Positions 8,792 through 17,165 of a stretch of DNA of 43,012 bases are shown here, one piece after another; within the stretch, counting starts at the first letter, position 1; each line of letters opens with the position of its first letter. Source of the DNA: an uncultured Pelagibacteraceae bacterium (GTDB taxonomy: Bacteria; Pseudomonadota; Alphaproteobacteria; Pelagibacterales; Pelagibacteraceae). The stretch lies in contig CACKZG010000005.1 of the NCBI GenBank assembly GCA_902604545.1, forward strand, positions 1-43,012. Reading direction: 5' to 3'. The notes under the pieces were generated by a model that saw only the letters and a program-made list of their open reading frames with translations, was not told the origin of the DNA and searched no databases. Position numbers and translations under genes: made by a program.

Positions 8792-9634
8792 TTATAAAGC
8801 AACTACCTTCGAGTTTTGCTCTCCTAGGTTTTCTATTGATAATTTCATTGTATCACCTGCTTTTAAAAACTGTTGAGGTTTCATTCCCATACCAACTCCT
8901 GGAGGTGTCCCTGTTGTAATTATATCGCCTGCTTGAAGAGACATATATTTGCTCAAATAAGAGACAATCACATCAACGTTAAATATCATTGTATTTGTAT
9001 TACCTGTTTGCATTCTTTTTCCATTAACATCTAAACTCATCGTTAAATTGTTAACGTCTGCAATTTCATCTTTAGTAACAAAGTAAGGGCCAATTGGTCC
9101 ATAAGTATCATGAGATTTTCCTTTTACCCATTGACCCATTTTTTCAATTTGCCATTCTCTTTCACTTACATCATTAACCAAACAATAACCTAATATATGA
9201 TCTTGAGCTTGGCTTTCAGAGATATGTTTCGTTTCTTTTCCTATAATAATTCCAAGTTCAACTTCCCAGTCTAATTTTTTAGATCCAGAAACTATTTCAA
9301 CGTCATCATTAGGTCCAACTATACAGCTAGTAGCTTTCATAAAAACTATTGGTTCAGAAGGAACATCAGCTCCAGTTTCAGCAGCATGATCAGAATAATT
9401 TAATCCAATAGCTACAAATTTACCTGGCTTGGTGATACAAGATCCTATTCGATCACTTGCAGATAATTCTGGTAAAGATGATAAATCAGCACTTTGTAAT
9501 TTAGAAATAGTCTCAAAATTTAAATGATCTGGATTTAAATCTTTAACATGAGAACTGATATCTTTAATTTTACCATCCTTATCTAATACAGCTGGTTTTT
9601 CGCTTCCTTTTTGTCCTACTCTTAATAATTTCAT
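8792..9634 (-). CDS. fumarylacetoacetate hydrolase family; 2,4-diketo-3-deoxy-sugar-acid hydrolase-like
   Basis: The 280-aa protein has an N-terminal cap (residues 1-70) and the FAH catalytic fold, with metal-binding acidic residues in DWEVELGIIIG near 125-135 and NDVSERE near 155, and the closing GDIITTGTPPGVGMG. Proteins of this type are often labelled ureidoglycolate lyase, but the group that sits beside a 2-keto-3-deoxy-acid SDR hydrolyses 2,4-diketo-3-deoxy-L-fuconate, -L-rhamnonate or -pentonate to pyruvate plus lactate or glycolate. That context is present here: the SDR gene is immediately upstream. A good ribosome site (AAAGGA) precedes the ATG. Confidence 0.85.
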   Translation of the reverse strand: MKLLRVGQKGSEKPAVLDKDGKIKDISSHVKDLNPDHLNFETISKLQSADLSSLPELSASDRIGSCITKPGKFVAIGLNYSDHAAETGADVPSEPIVFMKATSCIVGPNDDVEIVSGSKKLDWEVELGIIIGKETKHISESQAQDHILGYCLVNDVSEREWQIEKMGQWVKGKSHDTYGPIGPYFVTKDEIADVNNLTMSLDVNGKRMQTGNTNTMIFNVDVIVSYLSKYMSLQAGDIITTGTPPGVGMGMKPQQFLKAGDTMKLSIENLGEQNSKVVAL

Positions 9635-9655
9635 ATTTATCCTTTTGTTGTTAAA

Positions 9656-10399
9656 TTATATTGAAATTCCACCATCAACATGAATTGTACTTCCTGTTGT
9701 AAATGTTGCATCATCGCTAGCCAAATAAACAGCTACAGCAGCTATTTCTTCTGCCGTACCTAATCTTCCCATAGGTTGTCTTGCTATAAAATCTTTTTTT
9801 GCTTGAACAGGATCTGGACTTTGATTGACCCTATCTTGCCAAGAAGGCGAATAAACTGTACCTGGCGCAATTGAATTACATCTAATATTTTGTTTAACAA
9901 AATCTGCTGCTATTGCTTTTGTTAAACCAATAACTGCACCCTTTGTTGTTCCGTAAACAAATCTATTTGGAAAACCTTTAAAGCTAGATGCACATGAAGA
10001 TATATTAATAATACTTCCACCACTTTGTTTGATCATTAAAGGTAAAATAGCTTTACACATAAAGTACATCGACTTGACGTTTACATTAGATGAAAAATCC
10101 CAATCTTTTTCATCACATTCTAATATTGTTCCATGATGAACAAATCCAACGGCATTAAATAAAACATCAACTTTATCTAAAGTTTTAGTAAATTCTAAAA
10201 TTGCATTGTTATCAGTTGAGTCTAGCTTTTGCACTTTTATCTCAGGATATTTTTTATTTAAATCAGCTAAAGTTTTATCATTTAAATCAGTTGCAGTGAC
10301 ATGAGCACCTTCTTTTTGAAAAGCAATTGCTGTGGCTTTTCCAATACCTTGGCCTGCTGCTGTTACAAGAATTTTTTTACCTTCTAATCTTCCACTCAT
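9656..10399 (-). CDS. short-chain dehydrogenase, 2-keto-3-deoxy-L-fuconate dehydrogenase-like (DHRS6 type)
   Basis: The 247-aa classical SDR has the NAD-binding TAAGQGIG motif at 13-20 with D38 in TATDLND favouring NAD, and the catalytic triad S134/S135, Y149 and K153 (YGTTK). Stretches DVLFNAVGFVHHGTILECDEKDWDF and DFVKQNIRCNSIAPGTV strongly resemble vertebrate DHRS6/BDH2 and its bacterial relatives that oxidise 2-keto-3-deoxy-L-fuconate or -rhamnonate at C4. Next to an FAH hydrolase this supports a diketo, non-phosphorylated route. Its start overlaps the stop of the upstream dehydrogenase by 4 bp. The alternative is a 3-hydroxybutyrate dehydrogenase, which the context makes less likely. Confidence 0.87.
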   Translation of the reverse strand: MSGRLEGKKILVTAAGQGIGKATAIAFQKEGAHVTATDLNDKTLADLNKKYPEIKVQKLDSTDNNAILEFTKTLDKVDVLFNAVGFVHHGTILECDEKDWDFSSNVNVKSMYFMCKAILPLMIKQSGGSIINISSCASSFKGFPNRFVYGTTKGAVIGLTKAIAADFVKQNIRCNSIAPGTVYSPSWQDRVNQSPDPVQAKKDFIARQPMGRLGTAEEIAAVAVYLASDDATFTTGSTIHVDGGISI

Positions 10400-11265
10400 T
10401 TTTTATTTATCCTTTCGATTTCATTATAAAGTGAACTATGATCAGTGTTTCCATGACCATTATCGACAAGGGTCTTATACATTTCTTTCACTAAATTTGA
10501 AATAGGTAAATGTGTATTATATGAATTTGCACACTCCAAAATGTTATTCATATCTTTTAAATGAGTAAATGTTTTACCTTTTGGAGTAAAATCTTTATCT
10601 ATCATTCTTTTTCCATGAGTTTGTAAAATTTTACTATCCGCCCAACCTCCAGAAAGAGCTTTAATTAATTTTACTGGATCAGCTCCAGCCTTTTCACATA
10701 AAGTTATTGCCTCCGCAACCGCTCCTATTGTAACTCCTACCACAATTTGATTTGCTAACTTTGAAACTTGTCCACTACCAATTGGTCCAACTAAAGTTGG
10801 ATTTCCCATTACTTTTAAAATATTTATAGAGTTATCAAAAATACTTTGTTCTCCTCCAACCATTATAGCTAAAGAGGCTTCTTCAGCTCCAATTGTTCCT
10901 CCTGAAACTGGTGCATCTAAATAATTTACATTTTTTGATTTAAGACTGTTTCCATATTTTGTTGCTGTCGTTGGTTTAACAGAGCTCATATCAATAACAG
11001 TTGATCCAGATTTTAAATTTTCTAAAAAATCTGAATTATTCATTATTGCATCGACAGCTCCATCATCTGTTAACATTGTAATAATAAAGTCGTTATCTTT
11101 AACAACTTCACCCAATGTTTTTGATATTTCAGCACCAAACTCTTTCAAAGGTTCGGCTTTATTAATTGAACGATTGAATGCTTTTAATTTAAAACCAGAT
11201 TTTAATAAATTTTTAGCCATTGGCAGACCCATAAGACCTGTGCCAATAAAGCCTATTTTCATCAT
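10396..11265 (-). CDS. beta-hydroxyacid dehydrogenase, 2-hydroxy-3-oxopropionate (tartronate semialdehyde) reductase-like
   Basis: The 289-aa protein starts with a Rossmann dinucleotide motif (GFIGTGLMGLPMA), has the substrate loop DAPVSGGTIGAEEASLAIMVGG near 115-137, and the catalytic Lys/Asn in GSGQVSKLANQ near residue 170. This is the 3-hydroxyisobutyrate dehydrogenase/GarR family, which interconverts small 3-hydroxyacids and semialdehydes. In a sugar-acid locus the likely role is tartronate semialdehyde to glycerate. Two adjacent ATGs are possible starts; the first (11265) overlaps the dctM stop in an ATGA arrangement. A paralogue of the same superfamily lies at 19562. Confidence 0.88.
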   Translation of the reverse strand: MMKIGFIGTGLMGLPMAKNLLKSGFKLKAFNRSINKAEPLKEFGAEISKTLGEVVKDNDFIITMLTDDGAVDAIMNNSDFLENLKSGSTVIDMSSVKPTTATKYGNSLKSKNVNYLDAPVSGGTIGAEEASLAIMVGGEQSIFDNSINILKVMGNPTLVGPIGSGQVSKLANQIVVGVTIGAVAEAITLCEKAGADPVKLIKALSGGWADSKILQTHGKRMIDKDFTPKGKTFTHLKDMNNILECANSYNTHLPISNLVKEMYKTLVDNGHGNTDHSSLYNEIERINKK

Positions 11266-12578
11266 GGTTTCGGTCTAAACTCGTGGAAGTTTTGTGTCAT
11301 AGCTTCTGGGAAGAACATAACACATGCTAATACAATTAACTGAATTACTATGAATGGTGCAAAGCCTCTAAATATATCTGTTAATGAAATATGTGGAGGA
11401 GCCACCGATTTTAAATAAAAAGCGGCAGGCCCAAATGGTGGACTTAAAAATGAAACTTGCATATTTACACAAAATAATATTCCAAACCAAATTGGATCAA
11501 ATCCAAGAGCTATAACTATTGGTAAAAATACTGGCATTGCTAACAATACAATTCCAACCCAATCCATAAATGCCCCCATAATCAAAAACATAATCTGCAT
11601 CATAAAAATTAAATACATTGGTTTTAAGTCGTAAGCCAAAATAGTCTCTGCTACATATTTTGGACCACCAGCAAGAGAATAAGCACCTGCTAAAACTGTA
11701 GCACCAAAAGTAATAGTTAAAATAGTTCCTGATGCTTTGAAAGTTCTTGTTAATGCATCTTTAAATAAAAACCACGTGAGTTCTTTTCTTGCAAAAATTA
11801 TAATTAATGTAGCAACTACTCCCATACCAGCTGCTTCTGTAATACCTGTTATTCCTGAATAGATTGAACCTAAAACAATTATCACTATTCCAATTGGTGG
11901 CAAAAGACCTGGTAGATAAGAAATTTTTTCTTTTAAAGTTAATGGCGGCTCATCGCTTAATGGTGCAAGATGTGGTTGCAATCTTGTTCTAATTAAAATG
12001 TAAGTGATTATCAAACCTGAAATCATCAAACCTGGAACTATTGCTTCTTGAAATAACATTGTAATTGAAGTTTCTGTTGTCAAACCATAGATAATTAAAA
12101 CAATAGAAGGAGGTATCATGGTTCCTAATGAACCCGATGCACAGATAATACCAATCGACATATCTTGATCATATTTTAATCTCAACATTTGAGGCAGTGC
12201 AATCAATCCTAATAAAACTATTTCTCCTCCAATAATTCCACTCATAGCAGCCATAATTGTTGCCATGATGGCAGTCACCACTCCTACTCCACCTCGAGTT
12301 TTTCTTAGCCACGCATTCAAGGCATCATATAAATCTCTAGCTATGTTCGAGCGTTCAAGCAAGGAGGCCATAAATATAAATAATGGCACCGACAAAAAAG
12401 AATAAGTAACAACTAGAGAATAATATCTTGAAAGTAATATCCCTAAAGCATGTTCACCTATATATAAAAATACAAGTACTGCCCCCATAAAACCTGAGGC
12501 AAAACCCATTGGAACACCAATAGATATAAGCAATAATAATCCAACTATAAGTATTATCGAAAGTGATCCTATTTCCAT
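11262..12578 (-). CDS. dctM: TRAP transporter large permease (DctM)
   Basis: The 438-aa protein is almost wholly hydrophobic with about 11-12 membrane segments, the size and pattern of DctM. Recognisable blocks are LLLISIGVPMGFASGF near the N-terminus, IMAAMSGIIGGEIVLLGLIALPQML near 110-135, GSLGTMIPPSI near 150, and NMQVSFLSPPFGPAAFYLK near 385, which fit the substrate and Na+ sites of the elevator domain. It uses the sodium gradient to move the ligand delivered by the periplasmic binding protein. It is 1 bp downstream of dctQ. Surrounding enzymes point to a sugar acid as the cargo. Confidence 0.95.
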   Translation of the reverse strand: MEIGSLSIILIVGLLLLISIGVPMGFASGFMGAVLVFLYIGEHALGILLSRYYSLVVTYSFLSVPLFIFMASLLERSNIARDLYDALNAWLRKTRGGVGVVTAIMATIMAAMSGIIGGEIVLLGLIALPQMLRLKYDQDMSIGIICASGSLGTMIPPSIVLIIYGLTTETSITMLFQEAIVPGLMISGLIITYILIRTRLQPHLAPLSDEPPLTLKEKISYLPGLLPPIGIVIIVLGSIYSGITGITEAAGMGVVATLIIIFARKELTWFLFKDALTRTFKASGTILTITFGATVLAGAYSLAGGPKYVAETILAYDLKPMYLIFMMQIMFLIMGAFMDWVGIVLLAMPVFLPIVIALGFDPIWFGILFCVNMQVSFLSPPFGPAAFYLKSVAPPHISLTDIFRGFAPFIVIQLIVLACVMFFPEAMTQNFHEFRPKP

Positions 12579-12579
12579 T

Positions 12580-13149
12580 TTATTTTAATTCTTTAGAAGG
12601 GTCGTATTGTTTTTCTTTAGGATTTTTCCAATCAATTATTAAGTTATTTACTGATTGAACGGCAATAAGAAATACACATATTAGCGTAAGCGGCTTCATA
12701 GTAGCAGGAATTGGTGGATCCCAATAAGTTGCAAATCTCTCCCAATTTATAAACGATCTGTATGCATCTTCTGTACCACCATAAATTACAGCTGCAGCAA
12801 AAAGAACAATAATAATTGTACTTATTAGATCAAAAATTCTCTGTGTTGGTCTACTAACCCAATCATATAACAGTACTATTCTAATATGGCTTCTTAACCT
12901 TGTTGCATATATTCCACCAACCAAATAACAAACACCAGCCAACCACAAGCATAGTTCATTAGCCCACAAAGTTGGTTTAAATACAACGTACCTCATAAAA
13001 ATTTCGTACATCATTACAAGTACTATTATCGGGATTAAATATTTGATTGTGTGGCTTAAAAATAAGGAAATTCTATCAATCCAATTTATTGGAAAATCAT
13101 CTTTACTTGCAACTTTTTCATTTTGTTCTTGTAATTCTTTATCAAGCAT
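12580..13149 (-). CDS. dctQ: TRAP transporter small permease (DctQ)
   Basis: The 189-aa protein has a charged N-terminal tail of about 25 residues and four membrane segments, the size of DctQ subunits. The motif NELCLWLAGVCYLVGGIYATR near 60-85 matches the family's E-L-x-x-W-L-x-x-x-x-x-L-G-x-x-x-x-x-R signature, and RSHIRI follows it. The small subunit forms a scaffold with DctM. The gene starts about 30 bp after a perfect 9-bp hairpin that separates it from dctP. I see no good ribosome site; a run of A and T precedes ATG. Confidence 0.92.
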   Translation of the reverse strand: MLDKELQEQNEKVASKDDFPINWIDRISLFLSHTIKYLIPIIVLVMMYEIFMRYVVFKPTLWANELCLWLAGVCYLVGGIYATRLRSHIRIVLLYDWVSRPTQRIFDLISTIIIVLFAAAVIYGGTEDAYRSFINWERFATYWDPPIPATMKPLTLICVFLIAVQSVNNLIIDWKNPKEKQYDPSKELK

Positions 13150-13177
13150 AAGCTAAAAAATTCTTTTTATTTTATAA

Positions 13178-13199
13178 GAAGGGCCTTTTCAGGCCCTTC
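13178..13199 (-). terminator. intergenic hairpin between dctP and dctQ
   Basis: A perfect 9-bp stem (gaagggcct / aggcccttc) with a 4-nt loop is a GC-rich island in an AT-rich gap. In the direction of transcription it is followed by ttataaaataaaaag, not a clean U run. A partial terminator or a 3' stabiliser that makes the binding-protein message more abundant than the permease message fits better than a full stop. Confidence 0.7.
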
Positions 13200-13223
13200 A
13201 AGATTTTATTATATGCTTTTAAT

Positions 13224-14240
13224 TTATAGGATACCGTTAGCTTTCATGTAAGCTGTATGTATGTCTATAAGAGCAGCAGCTTCAGGAGATTTCTTTTTCC
13301 ATTCCTGCCAAGCATTAAGTGCAGCATTTCTGAACTTAAGTCTATCTTCTCTAGACCAGTCGTGAAGAGTAACGCCCATTTCATTTAAAGCTTTAACAGC
13401 TTCAGCGTTTTTTCTTTCAACTAAGCTAGTGATAGTTCTTCCAGCAATTTCTATTGCAGCTAACATAGCACCTTGCTCATGTTTCTTTAACTTCTTCCAT
13501 ACTTTCGTATTACAAGCTAAGTGGTCAGCTGGCATAGAGTGGAAACCTGGGTATGTAGCATATTTGTTTTGCTCATAGTGTCCACCTGCATAGTTAGTAG
13601 CTAAAGATGAATAGTCAGCACCATCAATTAGACCAGTTTGTAAAGCTGTTGGAACTTCACCAAAGTCCATTACGATTGGCTTAGCACCTAATGCTGTAAA
13701 GATCATACTTTCCATTCCTGGAGGTGATCTAAATTTGAAGTCTTTGATAGATGCAACATCTGGAATTGGTTTGCTAGAAATTAGAGACTCATGTCCTGGT
13801 ATCCACCAACCAATTAAAGTCATTCCATATTTATTGTAAAGTGCATCAACAGCTTCTTGAGCTCCTGGGAAATTCAAGAATTCATATTGTTGATAAGGGT
13901 TATCGTATCCACCCATTACATCACCTGCGAATTGGAACGCTGCATTTTTACCAGTTTGGTAACCAGCACCAGTCATATCACAATCAATAATTCCAGTTTG
14001 TGCAGAGTTAAACACCTCAGCAGATTTACCAGTTACTGATGATGAGTAGAACATTTCTACTTTTAAGCTTCCGCCAGAAAACTTCTCTACGTTTTTAGCG
14101 AATTGAGCAGCAACTTCACCATTTGGTGAACTAGCTGTAAAGTGTGTTTCAATCTTTAAAGTCTTTGCATTTGCAGAGCCAAATAAAGCAACTGAAACAA
14201 TAGCTGCAGCTGCTATAGTTTTAGATATAAGTTTAAACAT
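13224..14240 (-). CDS. dctP: TRAP transporter periplasmic substrate-binding protein (DctP)
   Basis: I place the start at 14240, giving 338 aa. This ATG is preceded at good spacing by a GAGAGGAAG ribosome site and begins a classic signal peptide (MFKLISKTIAAAAIVSVALF, cleavage after GSANA at about residue 25). A longer frame begins at 14279 but adds 13 charged residues before the signal. The mature protein has the DctP fold, with the carboxylate-binding arginine expected in FKFRSPPG (R171). The segment FGEVPTALQTGLIDGADYSS is the usual DctP helix-strand block. It captures an organic or sugar acid in the periplasm for DctQM. It is first in the transporter gene order. Confidence 0.93.
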   Translation of the reverse strand: MFKLISKTIAAAAIVSVALFGSANAKTLKIETHFTASSPNGEVAAQFAKNVEKFSGGSLKVEMFYSSSVTGKSAEVFNSAQTGIIDCDMTGAGYQTGKNAAFQFAGDVMGGYDNPYQQYEFLNFPGAQEAVDALYNKYGMTLIGWWIPGHESLISSKPIPDVASIKDFKFRSPPGMESMIFTALGAKPIVMDFGEVPTALQTGLIDGADYSSLATNYAGGHYEQNKYATYPGFHSMPADHLACNTKVWKKLKKHEQGAMLAAIEIAGRTITSLVERKNAEAVKALNEMGVTLHDWSREDRLKFRNAALNAWQEWKKKSPEAAALIDIHTAYMKANGIL

Positions 14241-14364
14241 TATCTTCCTCTCGTTTATGTTTTTTCGAAAGTTAATCATAAATGGTTTTTGAGATCAATA
14301 ATTTCGTTTAACTTTTATATATAGAAATTATATATATTCTCTAAACAGACAACTTGTAGTTGTT
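14241..14364 (-). promoter_or_regulatory. leader region upstream of dctP with two inverted repeats
   Basis: The gap holds ACAACTTGTAGTTGT (14349-14363), a 6-3-6 perfect inverted repeat beginning just after the stop of the preceding gene. It also holds a TATATATA-gaaat-TATATATA repeat (14316-14336), and a strong ribosome site next to the dctP ATG. The first repeat has the size and symmetry of a GntR-type operator and could control the TRAP and catabolic genes. The second may only be an AT-rich promoter element. No regulator gene is adjacent, so this is inference. Confidence 0.4.
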
Positions 14365-15333
14365 CTAAACTACTTCTGAAATAAGAGGTTTTTTATTGAA
14401 AAAACAATAAATATTATCAACAGCCATCATGCTCATGGCCAATCTTGTCTCATGTGTTGCGCTCCCAATGTGAGGTAGGACAAAACAGTTATCTAATTTT
14501 AAATATCTTTTATCTAAATTTGGTTCATTATTAAAAACATCTAAACCTGCTGCATAAATTTTTTTATTTTCTAGTGCATCTATCAATGCATCGTCATCAA
14601 TAGTTGATCCTCTTGAAGTATTAATAACTACTGCATGCTTTGGTAGCAAACTTATTGTTGATGAATTAAGAATATGTTTGGTCTCAGCTGTTGCAGGTGT
14701 ATGAATACTTAAAAAATCACACTTGGGTAGCAATGTCCTTATATCAGAATAATACTTTGCACCATCCTCTAGATCATCAGAAAGTTTGTTTCTATTATAA
14801 TAAATAATTTTCATACCAAATGCCTTAGCAGATTTTGCAGCCATTCTTCCAATACGACCCATTCCAATGATACCTAAAGTTTTACCTGTAACAGAATTTC
14901 CAATCATAAATTTAGTTAAATCTGGTTTTTGATTTTTCCAGTTATCTGTTCTCACTAGATTGTAAGCTTCACCAATTCTTCTTGATGCAGCTAAAATTAA
15001 AAGGATTGTAGTTTCTGCCACTGCTTCATTTAATACATTTGGAGTATTTGTTACTTTAATTTTTTTTTCTTCGGCAGATTTGATTGAAATGTTATCATAG
15101 CCAACACCAACCTGAGCTACAATTTTTAATTTGCCATTTAAATTATTAAAAAAATTTTCACCAATTTTATCAAAACCTGTTGATATCATTCCATCATAAT
15201 CATTAATAATTTTAATTAATTCGCTTTCTGGAATTGGTTCGTCTTTTGGATTAAGAGTTACTTCAAATTCTTTTTGAAGTTTTTCCTCTGCTAAATCTGA
15301 GATTTTTCTCGAAACTAATATTTTTGGCTTCAT
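14365..15333 (-). CDS. D-isomer-specific 2-hydroxyacid dehydrogenase, glyoxylate/hydroxypyruvate reductase-like
   Basis: The 322-aa protein has the two-domain D-2-hydroxyacid dehydrogenase layout: VAQVGVGYDNI near residue 87, the NAD(P) motif GIIGMGRIGRMAAKSAKAFG near 153-172, and the catalytic Arg, Glu and His in INTSRGS, FNNEP and LPHIGSAT. The best-known relatives reduce glyoxylate or hydroxypyruvate. In this locus it could reduce a short keto acid from sugar-acid cleavage or oxidise a D-2-hydroxyacid. It starts 1 bp after the IlvD/Edd gene stop, so the two are probably co-translated. Confidence 0.9.
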   Translation of the reverse strand: MKPKILVSRKISDLAEEKLQKEFEVTLNPKDEPIPESELIKIINDYDGMISTGFDKIGENFFNNLNGKLKIVAQVGVGYDNISIKSAEEKKIKVTNTPNVLNEAVAETTILLILAASRRIGEAYNLVRTDNWKNQKPDLTKFMIGNSVTGKTLGIIGMGRIGRMAAKSAKAFGMKIIYYNRNKLSDDLEDGAKYYSDIRTLLPKCDFLSIHTPATAETKHILNSSTISLLPKHAVVINTSRGSTIDDDALIDALENKKIYAAGLDVFNNEPNLDKRYLKLDNCFVLPHIGSATHETRLAMSMMAVDNIYCFFNKKPLISEVV

Positions 15334-15334
15334 G

Positions 15335-17119
15335 TTAGTGAGAATCTCTTGGTAAACCTTTGGTATGTGATACGTCTAAATATTTACCTCGAGAATTAAT
15401 GCATGCACCATCATCCAATTGACCAACAGTGTTTCTAAATATTTCCTGCCAAGGAGTTTGGTTATTTGGTTTAAATACTTTTTTATTTTTTCTTCGTTTT
15501 TTAAATTCAGCTTGAGAAATCAATAAATCAACTCTTCTTTTATTTAAGTCTATTTTTATTTTGTCGTAAGTTTTAACAATTCCTAGATCTCCACCTACTG
15601 CAGACTCTGGTGAGACATGTAAAATTGATGGACTTTCTGATGTTCCACTTTGTCTTCCATCGCCTAAAGTTGGTAAATGTCTTATTCCTTTTTTTAACAA
15701 TCTGTCTGGTGGTTGCATATTAACAACTTCAGCTGATCCAGGGTAACCAACAGGTCCACAGCCTCTAATAATTAATAGAGAGTTTTCATCTATTTTTAAC
15801 TTCTTATCATTAAGTCTTTTATGATAATCCTCAGGACCTTCAAAAACTATCGCTTTACATTCAAAAACATTTGGGTGTTTAGGATTTGATAAATATTGAT
15901 CTCTAAATTCTTTACTGATTACAGATGTTTTCATGATAGCAGATGAGAAAAAGTTACTTTTCATAACTAAAAAACCAGCTTTTTCAGTCAATGCATTCTT
16001 AAATGTTTTAATTACTTTATTATCTACATCAACTTTCTTTCTTAAATTTTCTCCTACAGTTTTTCCTGTAACTGTCTTTATATTTGTATGGATTTTTTTA
16101 TTTTTAATTAATTCCCTCATTACAGCAGGTATTGCTCCAGCTCTGTGAAAACTTTCCATTAAGTATTCTCCTGCAGGTTGACAATTTACCAATAAAGGAA
16201 TGTTATGCCCAAGTTTTTGCCAATCAGAAAGATCAAATTTAATTCCCATATGTTTTGCAATAGCACTTAGGTGAGCTGTGCAATTACTAGATCCACCAAT
16301 AGCACTTGCAACTACCACTGCATTTTCAAAAGCTTTACGAGTCATAATTTTTGATGGGGTTAAATCTTCATGAACCATTCCAACAATTCTTTTTCCTGTT
16401 TCATAAGAAATTTGTTCTCTTTCTCTGTAGGGAGCGGGAATAACTGCACCACCTGGTAAAGACATTCCTAATGCTTCTGCTACAGAGTTCATTGAAGAAG
16501 CCGTTCCCATTGTATTACAATGTCCAGCACTTGGCGCAGAAGATGCAACCATATCCATAAATTCTTCGTATTTAATTTCTCCTTTGGCTAACATTTTTCT
16601 TGCTTCCCAAACTACCATTCCTGAACCAGCTAATTTACCTTTGTAAATTCCATCTAACATTGGACCACCTGATAAAACTATTGCAGGAATGTTTACAGTT
16701 GCAGCAGCCATTAAAGCAGCTGGAGTAGTTTTGTCACATCCTGTTGTTAAGATAACTCCATCAATTGGATATCCATATAAAACTTCCACTAGTGATAAGT
16801 AAGAAAGATTTCTATCCAACATTGCTGTTGGTCTTTTTCCAGTTTCTTGAATTGGGTGAGTAGGAAATTCCATTGGTATACCGCCTGCTCTTCTTATTCC
16901 ATCTTTTATTCTTTTGCTTAAAGACATAAAATGCCTATTGCATGGAGAAAGATCACTTCCGGATTGAGCTATTCCTATAATTGGATTCCCAGATTGTAAT
17001 TCTTTTCTTGTAAGACCATAATTTAAATATCTTTCCAGATATAAAGCTGTCATGTCAGGGTTTTTTGGATTATTGAACCATTGTTGACTTCTGAAACTTT
17101 TTTTTCTTTTTTTAGACAT
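15335..17119 (-). CDS. IlvD/Edd family dehydratase, aldonate (arabinonate/xylonate/galactonate) type
   Basis: The 594-aa protein is a full-length IlvD/Edd dehydratase. The three expected [2Fe-2S] cysteines are C60 (SPCNRH), C128 (TGCDKTTPA) and C201 (GHCNTMGTA). The long C-terminal domain with IIRGCGPVGYPGSAEV and GDGRQSGTS is the swinging substrate domain. Segments such as SGGPMLDGIYKGKLAGSG and LPGGAVIPAPYRER fit the aldonate branch (arabinonate, xylonate or galactonate dehydratase) better than dihydroxyacid dehydratase for valine synthesis. The reaction removes water from C2-C3 of a sugar acid to give a 2-keto-3-deoxy acid. It is the first gene of the minus-strand arm. Confidence 0.9.
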   Translation of the reverse strand: MSKKRKKSFRSQQWFNNPKNPDMTALYLERYLNYGLTRKELQSGNPIIGIAQSGSDLSPCNRHFMSLSKRIKDGIRRAGGIPMEFPTHPIQETGKRPTAMLDRNLSYLSLVEVLYGYPIDGVILTTGCDKTTPAALMAAATVNIPAIVLSGGPMLDGIYKGKLAGSGMVVWEARKMLAKGEIKYEEFMDMVASSAPSAGHCNTMGTASSMNSVAEALGMSLPGGAVIPAPYREREQISYETGKRIVGMVHEDLTPSKIMTRKAFENAVVVASAIGGSSNCTAHLSAIAKHMGIKFDLSDWQKLGHNIPLLVNCQPAGEYLMESFHRAGAIPAVMRELIKNKKIHTNIKTVTGKTVGENLRKKVDVDNKVIKTFKNALTEKAGFLVMKSNFFSSAIMKTSVISKEFRDQYLSNPKHPNVFECKAIVFEGPEDYHKRLNDKKLKIDENSLLIIRGCGPVGYPGSAEVVNMQPPDRLLKKGIRHLPTLGDGRQSGTSESPSILHVSPESAVGGDLGIVKTYDKIKIDLNKRRVDLLISQAEFKKRRKNKKVFKPNNQTPWQEIFRNTVGQLDDGACINSRGKYLDVSHTKGLPRDSH

Positions 17120-17165
17120 AATTTAAATAATGGTTTGTTTAGATTTATAGTTATATAATAATTTT
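17120..17165. promoter_or_regulatory. divergent promoter region between the two arms of the sugar-acid locus
   Basis: Only 46 bp separate the IlvD/Edd gene (minus) from the UxaA-type gene (plus), so both promoters must fit here or run into coding sequence. The stretch is nearly all A/T, with tataataattt close to the plus-strand ATG. No obvious operator palindrome is visible. Confidence 0.45.

Noticed and set aside
14241..14279. A 13-codon longer dctP N-terminus
   Set aside because: It would put charged residues ahead of a signal peptide, while the ATG at 14240 has a strong ribosome site just upstream.
14316..14336. TATATATA repeat as a specific operator
   Set aside because: Simple AT repeats are expected by chance in this composition.
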